In this document: positions 18,922 through 28,584 of the stretch, one piece after another
How positions within the stretch are numbered: position 1 is the stretch's first letter
How the letters are laid out: each line of letters begins with the position of its first letter
Assembly: GCF_000336385.2 (NCBI RefSeq)
Contig: NZ_HG424457.1
Coordinates: forward strand, 1-61,463
DNA from: Lysobacter antibioticus HS124
GTDB taxonomy: Bacteria; Pseudomonadota; Gammaproteobacteria; Xanthomonadales; Xanthomonadaceae
Direction: 5' to 3'
DNA: 61,463 nucleotides
Program-made: the position numbers and the translations under genes
The notes under the pieces: model-generated
Seen by the model: only the letters and a program-made list of their open reading frames with translations
Told to the model about the DNA's origin: nothing
Database searches by the model: none

Positions 18922-19554
18922 ATGGCGCAGCCTGACATGGGCATGTCCTACCTGGCGCTCGGCGACAGCTACACCATCGGCGAAGCGGTGGCCGAGAACG
19001 GCCGCTGGCCGGTGCAGCTGGCCGCGGCGCTGCGCGCGCGCGGCATCGGCCTGGCCGACCCGCGCATCATCGCCACCACCGGCTGGACCACCGACGAACT
19101 GGCGACCGCGCTGGACCTGTCCGAACCGCTGGGCGAGTGGGACTTCGTCAGTCTGCTGATCGGGGTCAACAACCAGTACCGCGGCCGCAGCGCGGCCGAG
19201 TACGCCGGCGAGTTCCGCGCCCTGCTCAAGCGCGCGCTCGGCTATGCGCGCGGCCGCCGCGAGCGGGTGCTGGTGCTGTCGATCCCGGACTGGGGCGCGA
19301 CTCCGTTCGGGGCCAAGGACGCGCGCGGCGGTGCGGTCATCGGCGCCGAACTCGATGCGTTCAACGCCGCCGCCGAACGCCTGTGCGCGGAGTACGGCGT
19401 GGCCTACGTCGACATCGCGCCGGTCTCGCGCCGGCTCAGCGCCGATAGCGCGATGCTGGCCGAGGACGGCCTGCATCCGTCGGCGGCGATGTACGCCGAA
19501 TGGACCGCGCTGGCCCTGCCGGTCGCGCAGCGCCTGCTGACCGAAGCGGCCTGA
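18922..19554 (+). CDS. SGNH/GDSL-type hydrolase
   Basis: A 210-residue protein with all SGNH blocks: block I YLALGDSYTIGE (nucleophile Ser), block III LIGVNNQYRG and block V DGLHPSAAMYAEW (catalytic Asp-His). No signal peptide is evident, so a cytosolic esterase or lysophospholipase-like enzyme is likely. It begins 6 bp after the aminotransferase stop. A second in-frame ATG, six codons in, sits directly before the first beta strand and could be the true start. Confidence 0.88.
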   Translation: MAQPDMGMSYLALGDSYTIGEAVAENGRWPVQLAAALRARGIGLADPRIIATTGWTTDELATALDLSEPLGEWDFVSLLIGVNNQYRGRSAAEYAGEFRALLKRALGYARGRRERVLVLSIPDWGATPFGAKDARGGAVIGAELDAFNAAAERLCAEYGVAYVDIAPVSRRLSADSAMLAEDGLHPSAAMYAEWTALALPVAQRLLTEAA

Positions 19555-19634
19555 GCCCCGCGCCGCGCTGCGGTTCCCGCGCGCGGCGACGGATGCGACA
19601 CTGGACGGCCCGCGTCTCCACGCCCGACCAGACG

Positions 19635-20330
19635 ATGAACGAAGCGGTACAGGCCATGGCCCACGGACAGGCGGACCGCATCGCGCGCGCCTATCTGCCC
19701 GAGCATCCGCTCGGCAACCGTTGGGACTACTACTACAGCCGCGCCAAGCTCGGCAGCGATCCGCTGTACCCGGGCGTCAGCGCGGCCCTGCGCGGCACCC
19801 GCGCGCCGCTGCTCGACCTGGGCTGCGGCCTGGGCCTGCTCGCCCACACCCTGCACGCCGACGGCATCCGCCTGCCCTACCGCGGCGTCGACAGCGATGC
19901 GGCCAAGATCCGCCGCGCCCGACGCGCCGCCGCGCGGGTCGGGCTGGACCAGGCCGGTTTCGACGTGGTCGACCTGGCGCGCGAAGTGCCCGAACACCGC
20001 GGCAGCGTGGCGATCCTCGACGTGCTGCAGTTCATTCCCTACCCGGCGCAGGAACGGGCGCTGGACGCGATGATCGCGATGCTGACGCCCGGCGCGCGGC
20101 TGGTGATCCGCACCGGCCTGGACGACGGCACCGGCCGCGCCCGCATCACCCGTGCGGTCGACCTGTTCTCGCGCGTGCTGGGCTGGATGAACGCGACCCC
20201 GCGGTACTACCCCGATGGCGCGGCGCTGCGCGCGCGCCTGATCGCGGCGGGGCTGGCGGTGGAGTTCACCCCGCTGTTCGGCCGCACCCCGTTCAACAAC
20301 TGGCGCATCGTCGCCGCGCGGCCCGAGTAA
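19635..20330 (+). CDS. Class I SAM-dependent methyltransferase
   Basis: A 231-residue protein with motif I LLDLGCGLGLLAHTL, an acidic ribose-binding residue in YRGVDSDAAKI, and motif IV-like VAILDVLQFIPYPAQE, typical of class I small-molecule or lipid methyltransferases. The substrate is unknown. The start at 19635 (MNEAVQAMAHGQ) is preferred; an ATG at 19593 is possible. It lies 80 bp downstream of the SGNH gene and is convergent with a polysaccharide deacetylase gene. Confidence 0.82.
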   Translation: MNEAVQAMAHGQADRIARAYLPEHPLGNRWDYYYSRAKLGSDPLYPGVSAALRGTRAPLLDLGCGLGLLAHTLHADGIRLPYRGVDSDAAKIRRARRAAARVGLDQAGFDVVDLAREVPEHRGSVAILDVLQFIPYPAQERALDAMIAMLTPGARLVIRTGLDDGTGRARITRAVDLFSRVLGWMNATPRYYPDGAALRARLIAAGLAVEFTPLFGRTPFNNWRIVAARPE

Positions 20331-20365
20331 AGCGCCCCGGCCGGAACGGCGAACCGGGAACGCGC

Positions 20366-21220
20366 TCAGGCGTCGCCGGGACGCGCTTCCGGCAAAGCGC
20401 AGCGGTAGCCCAGCTCGTCCAGCCGCACCAACAGGCGGCGCATCGCTTCGACGTTGCGGCCGTGGCCCGAGCCCTCGTGCATCAGCACGATCGCGCCCGG
20501 GGCCAGATCGCGTTCGATCCGCGCCACCACCTTGTCCGGGTCGGCCTCGACCGCGTCGAAACCGCGCGCGCTCCAGGCCACCCGGCTCAGGCCGTAGCGG
20601 CGCAGCGGCGCGGCGGTGAAGGGATTGGCCATGCCGACCACGGCGCGGAACCAGCGCGGCGGCTGCGGCAGCAACGCGGCCAGGCGCCGCTGGGCCTCGC
20701 CGATTTCGCGCGCCATCGCCCGCGGCCCCAGCGCCCAGAACCGCGCCGAAGGGTGGCTGTGGCTGTGGTTGCCGACCTCGTGGCCGCGGCGGACGATCTC
20801 GCGCAGCAGGCCGGCATGGCGCTCGGCGCGCTCGGCGACGACGAAGAAGGTGGCCTTGGCGCGGTGCGCATCGAGCAGGTCGAGCATCGCCTCGGTATCG
20901 GCCGAGGGCCCGTCGTCGATGGTCAGCCAGACCGCGCGCTCGGCGGTCGCCAACCGCGACAGCACCGGCCCGAACAGACGCGAGCGCGGCCACAGGGTGC
21001 CCCAGAACATCGCCGCATGACTCGGCAGCAGGGCCGCCAGGCCGGTCGCCCAGCCGTAGCGCCACCACAACGCCGCCACCAGCAACTGCGAGGCGGCGAA
21101 CCAGCCGGCCCAGGCCCAGGGCCGGCGCGGCGGTCGGTGAGCGGCGGCGAAGGGGCGGTCCATGCGCGGGACGCGGTCTCGGGGGCTGATCGGGCGGGAG
21201 GGGGCGAACAGAGCCTGCAT
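20366..21220 (-). CDS. Polysaccharide deacetylase (NodB-homology) with N-terminal membrane segment
   Basis: A 284-residue protein. A hydrophobic helix (residues about 35-65) precedes a NodB-type domain: motif 1 AVWLTIDDGPSADTE, motif 2 GNHSHSHPSARFW and a late LMHEGSGHG carrying the catalytic-region His. Motif 3, usually RPPxG, reads RAVVGMANPF here, so activity or substrate may differ from canonical chitin or peptidoglycan deacetylases. The start at 21220 has AAGG five bases upstream; a start at 21163 would keep the membrane helix and domain. Confidence 0.82.
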   Translation of the reverse strand: MQALFAPSRPISPRDRVPRMDRPFAAAHRPPRRPWAWAGWFAASQLLVAALWWRYGWATGLAALLPSHAAMFWGTLWPRSRLFGPVLSRLATAERAVWLTIDDGPSADTEAMLDLLDAHRAKATFFVVAERAERHAGLLREIVRRGHEVGNHSHSHPSARFWALGPRAMAREIGEAQRRLAALLPQPPRWFRAVVGMANPFTAAPLRRYGLSRVAWSARGFDAVEADPDKVVARIERDLAPGAIVLMHEGSGHGRNVEAMRRLLVRLDELGYRCALPEARPGDA

Positions 21221-21282
21221 CCTACCTTGCGCCGCCGGCGCCCCGCCCCCATGTGAGCCCCATCTCCGCCCGCCAGACCGTC

Positions 21283-22209
21283 ATGTCCCTCGATCCCGCC
21301 CTGCGTTCGCGCATCGAAACCCTGCTCCAGTCCAATCGCGTCGTGCTGTTCATGAAGGGCGCGCCGAACGCGCCGCAATGCGGTTTCTCGGCCAAGGCCG
21401 CCGGCGCGCTCAACGCGCTGCTGCCGCAGGGCTACGCCCACGTCGACGTGCTGGCCGATGCGGACCTCCGCGAGGGCATCAAGGTCTACGGCGAGTGGCC
21501 GACCATTCCGCAGTTGTACGTCGACGGCCAGTTGGTCGGCGGCAGCGACATCGTCGAGCAGATGGCCGCCAGCGGCGAACTGCACGGCCTGCTCGGCCTG
21601 CCGGCGCCGGATCGCAGCCCGCCCAGGCTCAGCATCACCCCGGCGGCGGCCAAGATGCTGCGCGATGCCGTCGCCAACGCCGGCGAAGGCTATGCGGTGC
21701 AATTGGAAGTCGACCCGCGCTACAACGTGCGCCTGCAGCTGGCGCCGGTCGACGCTGCGGCGATCGCGGTCGAAGTCGACGGCGTGCGGGTGCAGACCGA
21801 CTGGATGCACGCGCGCCGCGCCGACGGCGTGTCGATCGACTGGGCCGACGACGAACGCGGCCGCGGTCTGGTGATCGTCAACCCGAACGCGCCGCCGGCG
21901 GTGCAGCCGCTGACCCCGGCGCAGGCGCGCGAACGCGTCGCCGCCGGCAGCCTGCGCCTGGTCGACGTACGCCCGGCCGAGGAGCGCGCGCTGGCCCAGG
22001 CCGGTGTCGCCTTCGATACCTTCGACGCCGGCACCGCCACGCTCGAGGCGCTGCCCAAGGACACCGCGCTGGCCTTTCTGTGCCACCACGGCGGCCGCAG
22101 CGCCCAGGCCGCCGAGCACTTCCGCCAGCTCGGCTTCAGCGAGGTCTACAACGTGGTCGGCGGCATCGACGCCTGGGCCGACATCGAGCCGGGCATCGCC
22201 AAATACTGA
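21283..22209 (+). CDS. Three-domain fusion: monothiol glutaredoxin, cysteine-less A-type (HesB-like) domain, rhodanese
   Basis: A 308-residue protein. Residues 1-100 are a Grx4-type monothiol glutaredoxin with the CGFS active site (Cys33) and WPTIPQLYVDGQLVGGSDIV. Residues about 115-205 resemble an IscA/HesB A-type domain (LSITPAAAKMLRDAV; GLVIVNPNAP) but have none of the Fe-S-binding cysteines. Residues about 210-305 are a rhodanese with active-site loop CHHGGRS (Cys267). Monothiol glutaredoxins bridge [2Fe-2S] clusters. The fusion suggests sulfur or cluster trafficking. A GC-rich terminator follows. An in-frame ATG at 21253 is less likely. Confidence 0.9.
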   Translation: MSLDPALRSRIETLLQSNRVVLFMKGAPNAPQCGFSAKAAGALNALLPQGYAHVDVLADADLREGIKVYGEWPTIPQLYVDGQLVGGSDIVEQMAASGELHGLLGLPAPDRSPPRLSITPAAAKMLRDAVANAGEGYAVQLEVDPRYNVRLQLAPVDAAAIAVEVDGVRVQTDWMHARRADGVSIDWADDERGRGLVIVNPNAPPAVQPLTPAQARERVAAGSLRLVDVRPAEERALAQAGVAFDTFDAGTATLEALPKDTALAFLCHHGGRSAQAAEHFRQLGFSEVYNVVGGIDAWADIEPGIAKY

Positions 22210-22235
22210 GCCGCCGGCGCCAGCCGCCGCCGCGA

Positions 22236-22270
22236 CGGCCGCGACGCCCTGCGTCGCGGCCGTTTTCGTT
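22236..22270 (+). terminator. Rho-independent terminator
   Basis: CGGCCGCGACG (22236-22246) pairs perfectly with 22252-22262 across a five-base loop and is followed by TTTTCGTTT. It ends the glutaredoxin/rhodanese fusion transcript. Confidence 0.85.
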
Positions 22271-22487
22271 TGCGCACGCCGGATCGCGCTGGGGTGGACG
22301 CCTGGCGCGGGGGGCTTCCGCGCGATCCGCTTCCGCCCGGCATCCGAGGCGGTCGCTTCAACCTGACTGGTCACCAACGCCCACCTCGTCTCCGCCTTGT
22401 GGCCGATGCCCGCCTGCGGCGACGCCCCCTAACCTCGCGCCTCGTTGCCCACCTCGCCACGGATCGGCGCCTGCTGCGGAGTAGCCC

Positions 22488-22925
22488 GTGACCTTCGCCT
22501 TCCCGATCCGCGCCCTCGGCGCGCTCGCCGCGCTGTGCCTGCTCGCCACCCTCGCCCGCGCCGCCGATCCGCCCAAGCCGGTCCCCGCGCCGATCCAGCA
22601 GCTGCGCATCTACGAAATCTTCGAAGACACCAAGCCGCATTTCCACGCCCGCTTCCGCGATCATGCGCTGCGGATCATGCAGCGCTACGACTTCCGCATC
22701 GTCGCCATGTGGGAGACCCGGCAGGAGCAGCGGACCGAATTCGCCTATCTGCTGGAATGGCCGGACGAAGCGACGATGAAGGACCGCTGGGCCCGGTTCA
22801 TGGCCGACGAGGAATGGTCGAGGATCAAGCGCGAAACCCGCAGCCGCGGCCGCATGGTCGGACAGATCCAGGACCGCACCCTGCACATGGTCGAGTATTC
22901 GCCGCAACGCCATTTGCTCGATTGA
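22488..22925 (+). CDS. NIPSNAP-family protein with signal peptide
   Basis: A 145-residue protein starting at GTG. An N-terminal signal peptide (ALGALAALCLLATLARA, cleavage near residue 25) precedes a NIPSNAP/ferredoxin-like alpha-beta barrel domain: LRIYEIFEDTKPHFHARF, FRIVAMWETRQEQ and FAYLLEWPDEATMKDRWARF. Small NIPSNAP domains act as dimeric barrels; the substrate is unknown. The predicted periplasmic location is unusual, since most family members are intracellular. No operon partner is visible. Confidence 0.8.
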   Translation: MTFAFPIRALGALAALCLLATLARAADPPKPVPAPIQQLRIYEIFEDTKPHFHARFRDHALRIMQRYDFRIVAMWETRQEQRTEFAYLLEWPDEATMKDRWARFMADEEWSRIKRETRSRGRMVGQIQDRTLHMVEYSPQRHLLD

Positions 22926-22939
22926 ACGCCGCGACGGCT

Positions 22940-23103
22940 CTTGTAAGAGCGGCGTGAACCGCGACAGCCGCAGCGGTGGACGCGAGCGAAGCATCCGGAG
23001 CCCAGACCGCCGGCGCGGGCATGGCCCATGCCGCATGACCGACTTCGGCCGGCACGCGTTCTGTCATCGCTTCGGTGGTCGCGGCTCACGCCGCTCCTAC
23101 AAG
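22940..23103. repeat. REP pair (inverted)
   Basis: A variant forward head (TTGTAAGAGCGGCGTGAACC) at 22940 faces a reverse head at about 23063-23102. It lies between the convergent ends of the NIPSNAP and DUF924 genes. Confidence 0.85.
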
Positions 23104-23138
23104 AGGCGTTCGCCGCGACAGGGGGGAACCGAAGCGGC

Positions 23139-23696
23139 TCAGCCCTTGAAGCCGCCGCCGTCGAGGTAGGCCTGTTCGTCGGCGGTCGATTCGCGGCCGA
23201 GGGCGGCGTTGCGGTGCGGGAAGCGGCCGAAACGTTCGATCAGGTCCAGGTGCTGCTGCGCCCACCGCGCCGGATCGCTGCCGTCGGCGTTAGCCGGCAG
23301 GCGCCGATGCAGTTCCAGCGACAGGCGCTGGTCGGCCAGGTCCTCGGAGTGCTCGAACGGCAGATAGAAGAACGCGCGCAACGCCGGCTCGATGCGCTGG
23401 TCGTGACCGAGCGCCAGCGCGCGCCGGGCGTAGTGGCGCGCGAGCGGATCGGTCGCATAGGAGTGCGCGCTGCCGCGGAACACGTTGCGCGGGATCTGGT
23501 CGAGCAGGATCAGCAGCGCCAGCGCCGACTCGGCGTCGCGTTCGACCCAGTCGTCGTGCTCGCGGCGCGCGGCGGCGAAGTGGGCTTCGAGGAAACCGCT
23601 GCGGCATTGATGGTCGAACTGCTCGTCGCGGTCGAACCAGCGGCTCGGCCCGGCGTTGCGCCAGAAGGCGACGACGTCTTGTGCGGTGACGGACAT
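23139..23696 (-). CDS. DUF924 family protein
   Basis: A 185-residue soluble all-alpha protein of the DUF924 family: VVAFWRNAGPSRWFDRDEQFD, LLILLDQIPRNVFRGSAHSYATDP and FFYLPFEHSEDLADQ are characteristic. The fold is TPR-like and the biochemical role is unknown. The start at 23696 (MSVTAQDVV) is chosen because upstream in-frame sequence is REP DNA. Confidence 0.9.
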   Translation of the reverse strand: MSVTAQDVVAFWRNAGPSRWFDRDEQFDHQCRSGFLEAHFAAARREHDDWVERDAESALALLILLDQIPRNVFRGSAHSYATDPLARHYARRALALGHDQRIEPALRAFFYLPFEHSEDLADQRLSLELHRRLPANADGSDPARWAQQHLDLIERFGRFPHRNAALGRESTADEQAYLDGGGFKG

Positions 23697-23767
23697 GATT
23701 AACCTGAGATCGCGAAGACAGGGCCGCACCCTAGCACCGCCGCAACACCGTGTCGAAGCCAGCCGCT

Positions 23768-23992
23768 CTTGTAGGAGCGGCGTGAACCGCATCGCTGTTG
23801 TAGGAGCGGCGCAAGCCGGATTGCTCTTGTAGGAGCGGCGTGAGCCGCGACCACCGCAGCGGTGATCGAAAGCGCTACGGCCGAAGCCCGGTTGCCTGCG
23901 TCGTCTGTTGTCGCTACTGGTTGTCCGGGCTTCGGATGTTTCGCTCGCGTACACCACTGCGGTAGTCGCGGCTCACGCCGCTCCTACAGACA
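23768..23992. repeat. REP cluster: three tandem forward heads facing one reverse head
   Basis: Forward heads begin near 23768, 23798 and 23827. The first two are cut after about 25 bp (GTGAACCGCATC and GCAAGCCGGATT); the third is complete and pairs with the reverse head at about 23953-23991. With flanking DNA this fills the 304-bp gap between the DUF924 gene and the LprI-like gene. No coding potential is seen. Confidence 0.85.
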
Positions 23993-24000
23993 ACCAGGGT

Positions 24001-24588
24001 TTACGCCGCCGCAGGCGGGCCCGCGTCGGGCGCTTCGCCGAGCTGGGTTTCCAGTTCGTTGATCCAGGCCGCGGTCAGGTTTTCCATGGTCACCGCGTGA
24101 ATCAGCGGCTGCACGGCGCGCGAGGAGTACGACTGGGCGACGAAGCGCGCATGGCGCTCGCGGAATGCCAGCCAGGCCTGGTGGGTCTGCTCGAACGCCT
24201 CCCGGCTCTTGCCGTCGAGCTGGCCGCGCAAGCGTGCGACCGCGCGTTCCAGCCGCGCCTGCTCGCGTTCCAGTTCGGCCAATGCGTGCCGGCTCATGTC
24301 GGCCTGACTGACGTTGGCGTCGTCGCTGTCGCGCGCCAGCGCCTCGGCCTTGCCGACGTAACGGTCGGCGATGCGCGCGGTGGTCTCGGCCTTGCCGATC
24401 AGGCGGCTTTCGAAGCGGCGCAGTTCCTCGACGCTGGTGTGGGCGCCGTCGAGTTCCTGCTTGAGCGCCAGCAGCTGCTTGCCGCGCTCGATCGCGTCGA
24501 CCGTGCCGCGACGTTCGGCGATGCGCTGAATGAAGTAGAACGCCCAGGTCAACAGGGCGCCGATGACGGTGAAGATGAGCTGTTCCAT
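24001..24588 (-). CDS. Membrane-anchored coiled-coil protein with C-terminal LprI-like (DUF1311) domain
   Basis: A 195-residue protein. One transmembrane helix (MEQLIFTVIGALLTWAFYF) is followed by a charged, probably coiled-coil region (about 25-130). The C-terminal region LDGKSREAFEQTHQAWLAF, then RFVAQSYSSRAVQPLIHAVTM and TAAWINELE, has the spacing of the DUF1311/LprI N-terminal-type domain, known from lysozyme-inhibitor-like proteins. Topology would place that domain in the periplasm if the N-terminus is inside. No family-wide function can be assigned. Possible attenuator sequence lies at 24667-24690. Confidence 0.7.
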   Translation of the reverse strand: MEQLIFTVIGALLTWAFYFIQRIAERRGTVDAIERGKQLLALKQELDGAHTSVEELRRFESRLIGKAETTARIADRYVGKAEALARDSDDANVSQADMSRHALAELEREQARLERAVARLRGQLDGKSREAFEQTHQAWLAFRERHARFVAQSYSSRAVQPLIHAVTMENLTAAWINELETQLGEAPDAGPPAAA

Positions 24589-24665
24589 GACCTGTCCTCC
24601 GGTCGTGGGGCACAGTGTCGTCCGGGCAGGTCTCAGGCCGTGCGAGGCGGCGTGCGGGGCGTCTC

Positions 24666-24691
24666 AGAACCCTTAAAAACAAGGGGTTTTA
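24666..24691. terminator. Short AAGGGG/CCCTT hairpin with T-run
   Basis: AACCCTT and AAGGGGTTTT flank an A-rich loop. It can form a short stem followed by T residues on the + strand. It lies between the amn gene end and the next start and could contribute to termination. Confidence 0.4.
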
Positions 24692-24748
24692 GCTTGATGG
24701 CATGGGTGAACTGTTCAGCCGCGCCGGAACCGGGGAGCCCTCGCCCAC

Positions 24749-24774
24749 CCCCTCTCCCGCACGCGGGAGAGGGG
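24749..24774. terminator. Perfect 12-bp hairpin downstream of amn
   Basis: CCCCTCTCCCGC (24749-24760) pairs with GCGGGAGAGGGG (24763-24774) across a 2-base gap. It lies 18 bp past the amn stop, without a T-tract. Hairpins of this type are common intergenic repeats in xanthomonads. Confidence 0.65.
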
Positions 24775-24792
24775 CCGATGCGCGGCGGCGGC

Positions 24793-25602
24793 TTACTCGT
24801 CGAAGCGCAGGTGACGCACCGACTTGCCGTGGCGGCGGATCAGCTTCAGCGCTTCGATGCCCACGCTGATGTGGTTGTCGACGAAGCTGGCGCTGACCTT
24901 GGCGTCGGAGGCTTCGGTCTTGACCCCTTCCGGGATCATCGGCTGATCGGACACCAGCAACAGCGCGCCGCAGGGAATGCGGTTGGCGAAGCCGGCGGCG
25001 AACACGGTCGCGGTCTCCATGTCGATGGCCATGCAGCGCATCGCCCGCAGCCGTTCCTTGAAGGCTTCGTCGTGCTCCCAGACGCGGCGATTGGTGGTGT
25101 AGACCGTGCCCGTCCAGTAGTCGTGGCCGAGGTCGCGGATCGTGGTCGAGACCGCGCGCTGCAGGGCGAAGGCCGGCAGCGCCGGCACCTCCGGCAGCAG
25201 GTAGTCGTTGGAGGTGCCCTCGCCGCGGATCGCGGCGATCGGCAGCACCAGGTCGCCGAGCTGGTTCTTGCGCTTGAGGCCGCCGCACTTGCCCAGGAAC
25301 AGGACCGCCTTGGGCATGATCGCCGACAGCAGGTCCATCATGGTCGCCGCGTTGGGACTGCCCATGCCGAAGTTGATCATGGTGATGCCGTCGGCGGTCG
25401 CGCTCGGCATCGGCCGGTCCAGGCCCACGACTTCGGCGCCGGTGAGACGGGCGAAGGTGTGCAGGTAGCCGCCGAAATTGGTCAGCAGGATGTGCTCGCC
25501 GAACTGGTCCAGCGGGACGCCGGTGTAGCGCGGCAGCCAGTTTTCGACGATCTGTTCTTTGTCTTTCACGTTCTTGGCCTTTTCTAGTTGTTGTCCGGCC
25601 AT
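24793..25602 (-). CDS. amn: AMP nucleosidase, catalytic-domain-only form
   Basis: A 269-residue nucleoside-phosphorylase-fold protein. The signatures are ITMINFGMGSPNAATMMDL, FLGKCGGLKRKNQLGDLVLP, DYWTGTVYTTNRRVWEHDE and the ribose-contacting MEME-like AIDMETATVFAAGF, with late Asp in LLVSDQPM. The reaction is AMP plus water to adenine plus ribose 5-phosphate. E. coli Amn is about 480 residues with an N-terminal regulatory domain; that domain is missing here, so allosteric control by ATP/phosphate may be lost. It is divergent from an amidohydrolase pair. Confidence 0.92.
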   Translation of the reverse strand: MAGQQLEKAKNVKDKEQIVENWLPRYTGVPLDQFGEHILLTNFGGYLHTFARLTGAEVVGLDRPMPSATADGITMINFGMGSPNAATMMDLLSAIMPKAVLFLGKCGGLKRKNQLGDLVLPIAAIRGEGTSNDYLLPEVPALPAFALQRAVSTTIRDLGHDYWTGTVYTTNRRVWEHDEAFKERLRAMRCMAIDMETATVFAAGFANRIPCGALLLVSDQPMIPEGVKTEASDAKVSASFVDNHISVGIEALKLIRRHGKSVRHLRFDE

Positions 25603-25709
25603 TGTGGCATGCCTATGACCTTCGTCAGGGTTGGCAGCGCCGATCGCCGCCGCTACGGTTCAAGGTCGCCCGCAATCCGTTTGAATTGCTCGCTTTTCCG
25701 GGGAAAATC

Positions 25710-27169
<1,460 letters not shown>

Positions 27170-27173
<4 letters not shown>

Positions 27174-28465
27174 ACCGCGCCGCCGTCCGCCGCCGCGTTC
27201 TCGCCGCCGCCCTGCTGGCCGCCGCCAGCTTCGCCGCGCCGGCGCAGAACCTGCTGATCCGCAACGCCACCGTGCATACCGCCACCGCCCAGGGCTCGCT
27301 CGAACACGCCGACGTGCTGGTCTCGGGCGGGGTGGTGCGGGCGATCGGCAAGGGCCTGAGCGCGCCGGCCGGCGCGCAGGTGGTCGAGGCCGAAGGCCGG
27401 CCGCTGACCCCGACCCTGTTCGGCGGCATCACCGAGCTCGGCCTGGAAGAGGTCTCCGGCGAGAAGTCGACCGTCGACCAGACCGTCGCGCTCGGCGCCG
27501 ACACCAAGGAAATGACGGTGCGGCCGGAGTTCGACGTGACCCTGGCCTACAACCCCGACTCGGTGCTGATCCCGGTCGCGCGCATCGAAGGCATCGGCTG
27601 GACCCTGCTCGGCGCCGGCACCGCCGCCGGCGGCTCGATCGTCGCCGGCCAGGGCGGGGTCGAGCGCCTCGACGGCGGCCCCGACCCGATCGGCCCGCGC
27701 GCGCTGTTCGTGCGCCTGGGCAAGGACAGCCTCGGCCTCAGCGGCAGTTCGCGCGCGGCGCAATGGATGATTCTCGATCAGCTGATCGACGAGGCGCGCG
27801 GGCGCCTTCCGTCCGGCCACCACGCGGCCCTGCTGACCCCGGCCGGGCGCCAGGCCCTGCTCAAGTACCTCGACGGCGGCGGCCGGATCGTGTTCGGCGT
27901 CGACCGCGCCGCCGACATCCGCCAGCTGCTGCGCTGGTCGTCGCGGCACAAGCTGCGGATCGCCATCGCCGGCGGCGCCGAGGCCTGGCGCCTGGCGCCC
28001 CAGCTGGCCGCGGCGCAGGTGCCGGTGTTCGTCAATCCGCTGTCCAACCTGCCCAGCGACTTCGATCAGGTCGGCGCCAGCCTGGAGAACGCCGCGCGGC
28101 TGCGCGCGGCCGGGGTCGCGGTCGGTTTCAGCGAGGGCGGCGCCGCGCACAACGCGCGCAAGGTGCGCCAGTTGGCCGGCAATGCGGTCGCCGCCGGCCT
28201 GCCCTGGGCCGACGGCCTGGCCGGGCTGACCCGGGTACCGGCGGACACCTTCGGCGTCGCCGGCGAAGTCGGCAGCATCGCCCCGGGCAAGCGCGCCGAC
28301 CTGGTGCTGTGGAGCGGCGATCCGCTCGACGTCGCCCACGTCGCCCTGCAGGTGTGGATGGACGGCCGCGCGATCCCGATGCGCAGCCGTCAGACCGAAC
28401 TGCGCGACCGCTACCTGCGCGCCGACAACGGCCTGCCGCGCGCCTATCCGGCGCCCGCGCGCTGA
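27170..28465 (+). CDS. Amidohydrolase-like partner lacking the HxH metal motif (probable pseudoenzyme)
   Basis: A 431-residue protein with a signal peptide (ending AASFAAPAQ) and the amidohydrolase beta-sandwich/TIM scaffold: LLIRNATVHTATAQGSLEHADVL, late GFSEGGAAHNARKVRQLAG and GSIAPGKRADLVLWSGDPLD. Where active relatives have LIDxHxH it reads TLFGGITELGLEEVSGE, with no His. Catalytic metal binding is therefore unlikely in the usual way. It overlaps the active amidohydrolase by 4 bp, implying a stoichiometric, possibly heteromeric complex in the periplasm. Confidence 0.85.
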
Positions 28466-28584
28466 CGGCTCCGCCGGCGCGTCCGCCTGCGGCGGGCGCG
28501 CGGCGCGGCGCGGCGTATGCTGTCGACGGCCGTCGCCGCCTGACGCGCGACGGCCGACTCGACCCGCAACCCGGAGACGCCGCG

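Noticed and set aside
19500-19634. Upstream extension of the methyltransferase to 19500
   Set aside because: It overlaps the SGNH hydrolase coding end and has an Arg/Ala low-complexity sequence.
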